From Candidatus Azambacteria bacterium (GTDB lineage Bacteria; Patescibacteriota; Minisyncoccia; GWC2-36-17; WO2-46-25): DNA of 13,374 nt. Where the stretch lies: NCBI GenBank assembly GCA_024654415.1, contig JANLHQ010000105.1:1-13374 (forward strand). The letters are read 5' to 3'. The notes beneath the pieces are model-generated. The model saw only the letters and a list, made by a program, of their open reading frames with translations, was not told where the DNA came from and searched no databases. Made by a program: the position numbers and the translations under genes. Shown piece after piece: positions 5,486-11,718 of the stretch. Numbering within the stretch: position 1 is the stretch's first letter; each line of letters opens with the position of its first letter.

Positions 5486-8205
5486 TTCGGTATGCAAATA
5501 TCAAATACGTAAGGAATATTGTTGCGGACAAAATTGGAATTGATAAGGCATGTATAGGGGTTCGGTCCTGAAACAACAGTCGGTGCATTCAACGTGGCCG
5601 ATATAATATAATCAACATCATTTATAATACCTGATGTATTGTCCTTGCACCGAATATAGTAGGTGCGCGTGACGGCGGTTGTACTCCCCAGACCAGTTAG
5701 CGTCACTTGATGTGCCGCTCCATTGGTTTGAGAAAATGTTCTCATCGCGCTCGCGCCATACGGCGTTCCACTAACTTCCGAATATTGGCAGTTCGCATTT
5801 ACGTCTGTTACCACGCTCATCTGAAGAGCTGTCGTTCCTGCAGGAAATATAGCAGGGAGTGGCTCGCCTGGCTGGCTCAGAGTGCCATCAGTGCGTGAAA
5901 AATATCCATTAAAGCGCTCGGGGCCGAGGCCAGTTCCTTGCGCAACACAAAACTTTGCAGGACCGCAAACGTTAGGCGCGCAATCTGCATCTGTCGCACA
6001 TGCGGCAGTACAAATACTTGGCAGGGGTTCTGGGATTGGCTCAGGAGCTATAGGAGAAACAACAATCGTTCGACTTTTTACGTCGAAGCCACCCTGATTA
6101 TCTCTCACCCTCAGTGAAACAATATGCGTTCCATTGGTGGTATATGTATGTGACGCGCTTGCGCCAAATGTATCTGGTGAAAAATCACCCCAACTCCATC
6201 TGTATTCTATAATAACCCCATCCGTATCAGTACTCCCCGCACCACTTGCAGACACCGTAAGAGGGGCAGTCCCTGTCGTAGGCACAACATTGATTACTGC
6301 TATTGGCATAGCGTTTGTGGGAAACGCGACTGAAAACGAGAGCGGGTAGCTTGATGTCATTGGGTTTCCCGCGGGAGTATCTTGGCATCGCACATAATAA
6401 AGATATGATGTGCCACTACTGACAGGGAGTACTACGGTGTGTCCCGTTCCAGACCCTAAAAAATTATCTGTCATCGTAAGGAAGGGCGTAGCGCTATTGG
6501 TGCTATATCTACAATCTGCGTTCTCGTTTGTGGTCACGCTCATTGTTACTGACGTGGTGCTCGCAGGAAGCGGAGGAGCTGAAGCAGGTGAGCTGCTTAC
6601 AATAACCGGTGCGGCTAAATCGGGTCCAGGAGAGTCAACTTGGAACATATGCACGACATCAGTAATGTTCGTATTGGGAAGTGGTGCCGTATCTCTGCAC
6701 TTCACATAATAGATATAGGAAGCGCCGTTGGTAAGACCCGTGAGCAATTGTGAATGGTTGGTTCCGGGCGCTCCCAAGTCCGAAGAAAATAGCGTCATTG
6801 AAGAATACGGTCCACTTGTCGTACTGTAGCGACAAGTTGCTGGTTCGTCTGTAGTTCCTGCAAGCGTCGTAGAGGTGGTGTCAACAGGAAGCAACGCTGC
6901 TGGTGATGTAAATATAAATGTTGGTGGCATGATATCCGGTGGTGGTGGAATGAGTATGTCTAAATTATTTGATTGCGTAGAAAGCCCTTGTCCATTAACC
7001 GCAAGTACATAATATCTAAACGTGACGCCCGGCGTAAGAGTAACGGTATCAGAATATGTTGTGCCCGTTACTGTAGCCATTAAAAATGGCATTGAGGCAA
7101 AAGGGAGTAAGGAAGCACGATAGACTCGATACCCCGAAATCCCTGACTCGGGGTCATTCGATGCCGTCCATGAAAGATCGACTTGCGCTGACGATGCTGA
7201 GCTATAAGTAAGTATCGGTGCAGGCGTTGGTTGGGTACTATCAACCGCTACTTGCGTGACGTCAGTCGCGGCATTTGAATACTGAACGCTCTCAAGTCCT
7301 ACGGCATCATATGCGCGCACACGATATGTATAACTCGTAGATGGGTTAAGACCAAAATTAGAAAAACTTGCTATTGCCCCTGCGTTTGCAATCCACGCAA
7401 AGTCCGTACCCCCGCACGCAACCCCCATACATCGCTCAACACGATACCCTACAACTGCAACATTATCAGTTGAAGGCGTCCATGTAAGATTTATCTGGGA
7501 TGAAGATACTGCGGCGGCACTAAGCCCAGTAGGATTAGAAGGACGTATCGTGTCAGGAATAATAACTGTGACGGTAACCGGTGGGCTGGTTGTTGTGCTT
7601 GCCCCCGTACATGCCAAGGTATAAGTTGTTGTTGTCGTAGGGGTCACCACCTCTGATCCAGAGACCGCCTTACCTCCTGACCACCCACCTGATGCTGTAC
7701 ATGAGATTGCATTAGCTGAAGACCATGTGAGCGTTGCGGAATCGCCTAAGTTAATAGTGGAAGGCGCCGCAGAAAATGAAACGGTTGGAGGGACGAGTGA
7801 ATACACGCAATTGTCCCATATATATCTATTATACGGGGTCGATCCTATATAAGCACCGCGTCCGCGATATGAGCATGTGTAGTAATCGGTCGTTGGGTTT
7901 AAGTAATGCCGACAAAATAACTCCTGCGCAATAGTTTCTTCACATCGGTAAAGCCTGGGTGGTACAGCTATAGGATCTATAGATGTACTCCCCATTGACA
8001 TTCCATACGCGCATGCGAATTGATTGCTTTTTGGAGTAGGGTTTGTGCCAATGTCAGCGATACTCGCATCATATAATTGTCCAGCAGGATACGGTCCCGC
8101 ACAATCATACATATCCGCCTTTGCATGATATGCAATGCCAAATAAAAAGAGTCCAGCTATTACAAACGAGAGAAAATATTTATAGCGAGAGAAAAATGTT
8201 CCCAT
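5482..8205 (-). CDS. Secreted multidomain Ig/FN3/PKD surface protein (907 aa)
   Basis: Signal peptide: hydrophobic residues 10-25, cleavage probably after AKA (residue 30). Residues 31-137 form an unrecognised N-terminal domain with six cysteines (35, 65, 88, 98, 111, 133). Next come an Ig-like domain (about 138-215, GDSATLTWSS...SCTASGGWSG pattern common in Patescibacteria), FN3 domains (about 218-318 and 321-420), and two Cys-pair modules (427-523, 532-627). A PKD domain (630-717, YRWSWGDF, HTYTTNGTHIVSLRV), a Pro-rich linker with a short Cys knot (720-753), a third Cys-pair module (785-872) and a short tail with two cysteines (886, 904) complete it. There is no membrane anchor or sorting signal at the C-terminus, so after cleavage it would be released or held by partners. 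The ATG (8203-8205) is one base after the stop of the solute-binding protein, and the TGA stop overlaps the next ATG. No enzyme motif was seen; a binding or scaffold role is inferred. Confidence 0.88.
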   Translation of the reverse strand: MGTFFSRYKYFLSFVIAGLFLFGIAYHAKADMYDCAGPYPAGQLYDASIADIGTNPTPKSNQFACAYGMSMGSTSIDPIAVPPRLYRCEETIAQELFCRHYLNPTTDYYTCSYRGRGAYIGSTPYNRYIWDNCVYSLVPPTVSFSAAPSTINLGDSATLTWSSANAISCTASGGWSGGKAVSGSEVVTPTTTTTYTLACTGASTTTSPPVTVTVIIPDTIRPSNPTGLSAAAVSSSQINLTWTPSTDNVAVVGYRVERCMGVACGGTDFAWIANAGAIASFSNFGLNPSTSYTYRVRAYDAVGLESVQYSNAATDVTQVAVDSTQPTPAPILTYSSASSAQVDLSWTASNDPESGISGYRVYRASLLPFASMPFLMATVTGTTYSDTVTLTPGVTFRYYVLAVNGQGLSTQSNNLDILIPPPPDIMPPTFIFTSPAALLPVDTTSTTLAGTTDEPATCRYSTTSGPYSSMTLFSSDLGAPGTNHSQLLTGLTNGASYIYYVKCRDTAPLPNTNITDVVHMFQVDSPGPDLAAPVIVSSSPASAPPLPASTTSVTMSVTTNENADCRYSTNSATPFLTMTDNFLGSGTGHTVVLPVSSGTSYLYYVRCQDTPAGNPMTSSYPLSFSVAFPTNAMPIAVINVVPTTGTAPLTVSASGAGSTDTDGVIIEYRWSWGDFSPDTFGASASHTYTTNGTHIVSLRVRDNQGGFDVKSRTIVVSPIAPEPIPEPLPSICTAACATDADCAPNVCGPAKFCVAQGTGLGPERFNGYFSRTDGTLSQPGEPLPAIFPAGTTALQMSVVTDVNANCQYSEVSGTPYGASAMRTFSQTNGAAHQVTLTGLGSTTAVTRTYYIRCKDNTSGIINDVDYIISATLNAPTVVSGPNPYTCLINSNFVRNNIPYVFDICIPK
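5590..6927 (-). repeat. Three copies of the same Cys-pair module in the 907-residue protein
   Basis: Copies lie at about 6637-6927, 6325-6612 and 5590-5853; a PKD domain separates the second from the third. Signature strings are ATCRYST...VKCRD, ADCRYST...VRCQD and ANCQYSE...IRCKD, each with the Y..MT (or MRTF) segment, a His (NHSQ, GHTV, AHQV) and a YYY/YYV strand. They match the three modules of the giant protein gene next door, so the two genes have drawn on one module pool by duplication or shuffling. Confidence 0.75.
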
Positions 8206-8206
8206 A

Positions 8207-9502
8207 TTACTTTTTTATCAATGCGTTGATTGTTGTCTCCGCATTTAAAATAGTCTGCTGGAGTGGTTGATCACTCGCGATCTGCGTATCAATCATATCG
8301 GTAAACACTTGTTTAACCACCTCCGCATTATACTGTACCCACGAAACAGCAGAAAGCGCTTGCTCCGCAAAAACTTTCATCTGAGAATCTTTCTGCTGTA
8401 TAGCAACTACGCTTCGCTGAGCTCCCGGCCGCCCGCTAGTCCCATAGTATGCGCTGATATCTTTCTGCGCGAGAAAATGCAAGAATTGCCATGCCGTAGC
8501 AGTGTTGGGAGAATTTTTATATACTACATACCCTGAATAATTAGCGTAATTTCTTTTGATGGTTGCATTTTTTACCTGCGGAAACGGCGCGACTGCAAAG
8601 CGTAAGCGAGGAGATTTGTTCATGATACTTGTTTTTGCGCTCGCATACCCAAGCATCATCGCTACTTTTCCTTGCGCAAACATTGTCTCTGAGTCTCCTG
8701 CCGACGTCCCCGACCAGCTGTAATTCGGGCTTGTTTGCCTGGCAAATGATGTATAAAATTCAAGCGCGGTTGCCATAAGGCCTGTTCCCGCGTTGCTCGT
8801 TCTAAAATTGACCTTTCCCTCTTCATTCGCCAAGACCACTCCATTCTGGAGCATAAATGCGTTAAGAATATCGCTCGCAGAGACAACATTCTTACCTCCA
8901 CCAATCGCGGCACCAGAAACGATGATATCACCAGATTGCTTGCGCTTCGTAAGCTCTCTCGAATACTGCGTAAATTCATCCCAATCTTTTGGCGGAAATA
9001 TGAATCCTGCGCTATTGAATAGATCAATATTGTAATACAATGCAAGTGTATCTACATACAAAGGAACGCCAAATAGATTTTCCCCAAAAAGAAAGTCTCT
9101 CTGCGCGACATCTACGAATTGTTCACGAAATTCAGCGGCAGGGAAAATTTCAGGCGGCGCGGCAGAAATAAGATCACTATACCGCCGCAACGAGGTATGA
9201 TGCGCGCTAAAAATATCAGGCCCTACCCCAGCGGCAAATGCACGTATAAGATCTTGCTCATAACTGTCTTCTGCTTTTTTAAAATAGCTTATCTCTATAC
9301 CGGGATTACTCGCCTGAAACAACCCAATAAGCTCCCCGAAGACCGGGGCATCATCTACCGTTCCCCACACAACTAATTTTCCTTTTTTAATGGTTACTGT
9401 ATCAATATTCCGCAAACCAGGTACTATACCCGCCCATGCAAGCACCCAAAATAACCCTATCGCAACGAGCACTCCACCAATAATGTATTTTGCTTTTCCC
9501 AT
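8207..9502 (-). CDS. Family 1 extracellular solute-binding protein, membrane-tethered
   Basis: The 431-residue length and the pattern fit ABC-type sugar/oligosaccharide-binding proteins (MalE-like family 1). It has a KGKLVVWGTVDD first strand (about 40-50), GPDIFSAHH (94-102), and the hallmark FGVPLYVDTLALYYNIDLF (144-162) followed by PKDWDEF (171-177). MFAQGKVAMMLGY (274-286), a GYVVYKNSPN hinge strand and an AWQFLHFL helix near the end also fit. The N-terminus has one hydrophobic helix (about 6-27) with no lipobox Cys and no clear cleavage site, so it appears held by an uncleaved signal anchor facing outward. No permease or ATPase gene lies in the window. It is the first gene of a tight run: its TAA is one base before the ATG of the 907-residue protein. 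Ligand is unknown; in this setting it may feed a transporter encoded elsewhere or act as a surface receptor. Confidence 0.9.
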   Translation of the reverse strand: MGKAKYIIGGVLVAIGLFWVLAWAGIVPGLRNIDTVTIKKGKLVVWGTVDDAPVFGELIGLFQASNPGIEISYFKKAEDSYEQDLIRAFAAGVGPDIFSAHHTSLRRYSDLISAAPPEIFPAAEFREQFVDVAQRDFLFGENLFGVPLYVDTLALYYNIDLFNSAGFIFPPKDWDEFTQYSRELTKRKQSGDIIVSGAAIGGGKNVVSASDILNAFMLQNGVVLANEEGKVNFRTSNAGTGLMATALEFYTSFARQTSPNYSWSGTSAGDSETMFAQGKVAMMLGYASAKTSIMNKSPRLRFAVAPFPQVKNATIKRNYANYSGYVVYKNSPNTATAWQFLHFLAQKDISAYYGTSGRPGAQRSVVAIQQKDSQMKVFAEQALSAVSWVQYNAEVVKQVFTDMIDTQIASDQPLQQTILNAETTINALIKK

Positions 9503-9533
9503 TATTTTTGAAACTTATACCTCAAAACTTGAA

Positions 9534-9602
9534 TCATGATTTTATAAACACCATGCCAAAATGAAATGCACCCGCTTCGATCGCGCATGCCAAAGCGATC
9601 AT
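9534..9602 (-). pseudogene. Relic of the 3' end of a second methyltransferase gene
   Basis: On the minus strand this stretch reads IEAGAFHFGMVFIK followed by S and a TGA stop (9534-9536). The last residues of the methyltransferase at 11142-11693 are the same 14 residues followed by KA. The two DNA segments (9540-9581 and 11151-11192) differ at only about 6 of 42 positions, and every difference inside codons is synonymous. Further upstream the match breaks down within about 20 bases, next to the UbiA stop. The natural reading is a paralogous or homologous methyltransferase gene that was once functional and was mostly deleted. A tiny ORF could start at the ATG 9600-9602 (22 codons), but it is unlikely to be a gene. 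Confidence 0.65.
9579..9600. repeat. Short inverted repeat in the UbiA / solute-binding protein gap
   Basis: The arms gatcgc (9579-9584) and gcgatc (9595-9600) are perfect inverted copies around a 10-base loop. No T-run follows on the minus strand, so it is not a convincing intrinsic terminator. The rest of the 117-base gap (9503-9619) holds the methyltransferase relic and an A/T-rich stretch with TATAAA- and TATAAG-like strings about 15-45 bases before the ATG. No -35 match at proper spacing was found. Confidence 0.3.
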
Positions 9603-9619
9603 TCTTCGTAGCAATATTA

Positions 9620-11110
9620 TTATATCACAAAAATACCCAACAAAAGAAAGAAGAAAAGAAGAAGAAAGAGGGGTCTCTCTCCAAAGCGCTCATATCGCAT
9701 GATAAAGATCCCCGCACAAACAGAAAAAAAGAGCGAGGAGATAAGCATCAAAGCATCGTCCATCACGATCGCAAAAGCAGGAAAAGAAATGGATGCGCTT
9801 ATCGCAGTAACGATCTTTCCCTTTTCATAGCCCGCCATTGTCATGAAATTCCTCACCCCCTCCCTTGCGTCCCCGACAATATCCTTTATATCCTTCACGG
9901 GAATAAAAAAACAAAGCAAAAGAAAAAAAGCGTAAAAAAGAGTGAGCGCCGAGGTAGAAATAAACGCGGAAGATGGATCTTGCGCGAAAAATCCGTACAA
10001 AACGGCGGAGCCCCACCCCCAGGCGGCCAGTAAAAAAGAAAACGGGTTCTTTCTCAATCGAAATGTGCTGTATGCAACGCTCAGCACAATGTTCACTGCG
10101 GTGATGACAAAGAGAGCGGGTGACTGAAAAACGACCAGCATCGCACCCATAGCAACAAGCGCCGCCCCATGCAAAAAATGCATGGTGCCTTTTCCTAACG
10201 CGCCGCTCGGATACGGCCGCGCGGGATTACTCACCCGATCCACCGCAACATCCGCCATATCGTTGATCAGCAAAGTGTGCGCTATGAAAAAACAAAAAAG
10301 CAAAAGTCCCGCCGAAAAATTTAAAAAATAAAAATGCCCTGATGCAAGCGCTCCCATGAGCATGGCAATACAGAGAGAAAAAAAGAACATCATCCGCCGG
10401 GGGCGAAAGCGGGAAAGTATGTGTCTTGCCTGCCCCACACGCTCCCGGAAAAAAATAAGTATGCCCGAGGCGGTCAAAAGAACGATATTCAGAAATGCGA
10501 AACGCTGATCATACGAAAACCCAAAAGACCCGCTCTTAAGGATCGTTTCAAAAAAGACGGGTTCGGTACCCAAAAAAATAAGTACTCCGTACGCGACGAT
10601 CACACCTATGAATGAGCGGATCACGGCGCCATGGAGGGTGAGGAAAAAAAACACTCCAATAAGAAAAATAATGATTTCTATCGCAAAGAATACGCCGAGG
10701 TACTCATGAAACATCAAGAATGTCGCGGCATGATACAAAACCTCTTTCCACGTCCCGACAAGAAAAACAATTCTATCAGAGATGCCTAAAATAAGCCCAA
10801 TCGGGGGGAGAAGAATAACGGGCAATCCAAATAACAACACCCGCGCAACTTTTTTTTGAGCTATTTTCCCGACAAACGAAAGGTAGAGTATTAACGAAAA
10901 GAAAAGCGCCAAAAACCATGCGTTAAAAAACACAATGGATACATATATGGAAAGAACGTCATTAAGCACATGGCTGAACGTGATCTCCAGAGCGATACGG
11001 AAGGCAATAATCGCCTCCGCGCATATAATAATAAAGCCCCATCCGAGGGGAGCTTCTTCGATGGCGCTCACTATGCGTCTCATGGCCAATAAAACATTTC
11101 TCATCATCAT
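9620..11110 (-). CDS. UbiA-superfamily polyprenyl transferase with extra N-terminal membrane domain
   Basis: An integral membrane protein of about 496 residues. The C-terminal half (about 240-497) has both Asp-rich motifs of UbiA enzymes: NDMADVAVDRVSNPARP (284-300) with PSG after it, and DIKDIVGDAREG (408-419). These bind Mg2+ and the prenyl diphosphate, so the protein probably transfers a prenyl group to an acceptor at the membrane. UbiA enzymes are usually near 300 residues. The first 230 residues here form several additional hydrophobic segments of unknown function. The first possible codon (11111-11113) is TTG; the ATG at 11108-11110 is taken as the start, with two more ATGs directly after it. 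The gene lies 28-31 bases after the methyltransferase stop and is probably co-transcribed with it. The acceptor is unknown: no other quinone or lipid gene is visible. The 3' end is a polypyrimidine run on the coding strand, encoding a final Leu/Phe helix. Confidence 0.85.
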   Translation of the reverse strand: MMMRNVLLAMRRIVSAIEEAPLGWGFIIICAEAIIAFRIALEITFSHVLNDVLSIYVSIVFFNAWFLALFFSLILYLSFVGKIAQKKVARVLLFGLPVILLPPIGLILGISDRIVFLVGTWKEVLYHAATFLMFHEYLGVFFAIEIIIFLIGVFFFLTLHGAVIRSFIGVIVAYGVLIFLGTEPVFFETILKSGSFGFSYDQRFAFLNIVLLTASGILIFFRERVGQARHILSRFRPRRMMFFFSLCIAMLMGALASGHFYFLNFSAGLLLFCFFIAHTLLINDMADVAVDRVSNPARPYPSGALGKGTMHFLHGAALVAMGAMLVVFQSPALFVITAVNIVLSVAYSTFRLRKNPFSFLLAAWGWGSAVLYGFFAQDPSSAFISTSALTLFYAFFLLLCFFIPVKDIKDIVGDAREGVRNFMTMAGYEKGKIVTAISASISFPAFAIVMDDALMLISSLFFSVCAGIFIMRYERFGERPLFLLLFFFLLLGIFVI

Positions 11111-11141
11111 CAATGCCGTAGCAAAAAGATCAATACTCGCG

Positions 11142-11693
11142 CTATGCCTTCTTTATGAACACCATGCCGAAATGAAATGCCCCTGCCTCGATGTTCCGCT
11201 GAAATGCAAAACCCTCTTGCATAATAAGCTGTTCTATTTCTGCCTTCTCCATCCGCAAATTACGCATAGGTCCTAATGGTGCTTCTTTTTTCCAGTCGAC
11301 AAATATCGCAATGCCTCCTGGCTTTAATACCCGCGATGCCTCGCGCAGAATCTCCGCGCGCTTTTCCGTTTGAAAAAGAAGGTTGCTTAAAATAACTGCG
11401 TCCTGCGATATATCAGCACACTTACTTGCTCCGGGTACCTCTACGTTCCCCATCACGAGATCAATATTCAATACTCCATCAATACGAGCCTTTGAGCGCG
11501 TAGAGCTCAGCGCAGAATCCTGGATATCAATCGCATGTACTTTCCCTTCTGGTCCTATGAGCTTTGCGGCAGCAATCGTAAAATCCCCTTGGCCACAGCC
11601 AAAATCAGCAACTTCCATCCCTGCGCTAATACCCGACTGCTCAATGGCATGCTGGGGACTTAAAAATCTGTTTTTCTTTTCATCCATAGGCAT
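11142..11693 (-). CDS. Class I SAM-dependent methyltransferase (UbiE/type 11-like)
   Basis: A 183-residue soluble protein with the Rossmann methyltransferase core. Motif I is VADFGCGQGDFT (28-39), the acidic end of strand 2 is VHAIDIQ (52-58), a motif IV-like strand is DAVILSNLLFQ (98-108), and LKPGG (123-127) precedes strand 5. A short N-terminal segment (FLSPQHAIEQSGISAGM) resembles that of UbiE/arsenite-type methyltransferases. The substrate cannot be read from the sequence. It starts 25 bases after the gyrA stop and ends in TAG 28-31 bases before the UbiA gene, so a methylated and prenylated product made by the pair is possible but unproven. An ATG two codons later (11685-11687) is an alternative start. 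Its last 14 codons are duplicated in a relic beyond the UbiA gene. Confidence 0.88.
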   Translation of the reverse strand: MPMDEKKNRFLSPQHAIEQSGISAGMEVADFGCGQGDFTIAAAKLIGPEGKVHAIDIQDSALSSTRSKARIDGVLNIDLVMGNVEVPGASKCADISQDAVILSNLLFQTEKRAEILREASRVLKPGGIAIFVDWKKEAPLGPMRNLRMEKAEIEQLIMQEGFAFQRNIEAGAFHFGMVFIKKA

Positions 11694-11718
11694 CTCGTTA
11701 TGCGCGATGGTTATTATT

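Noticed and set aside
5486..5497. Upstream ATG at 5497 as the start of the giant protein
   Set aside because: It would overlap the previous gene by 16 bases, while the next in-frame ATG gives the usual ATGA overlap; it cannot be fully excluded.
9503..9560. Possible promoter for the surface operon (TATAAA and TATAAG strings)
   Set aside because: No -35 like element at 16-18 bases was found for either string, and one lies inside the methyltransferase relic codons, so base composition explains it.
9579..9600. Inverted repeat as a transcription terminator after the UbiA gene
   Set aside because: The stem is only 6 bp with a 10-base loop and no T-run follows on the transcribed strand.
9566..10033. 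Plus-strand reading frame of 155 codons rich in Lys
   Set aside because: It is the complement of Phe/Leu-rich membrane helices of the UbiA gene; the lysines come from the A-rich complement strand.
9605..11122. Shared 8-mer cgtagcaa near both ends of the UbiA gene as target-site duplication
   Set aside because: Eight bases can match by chance, and no terminal inverted repeats or transposase accompany it.
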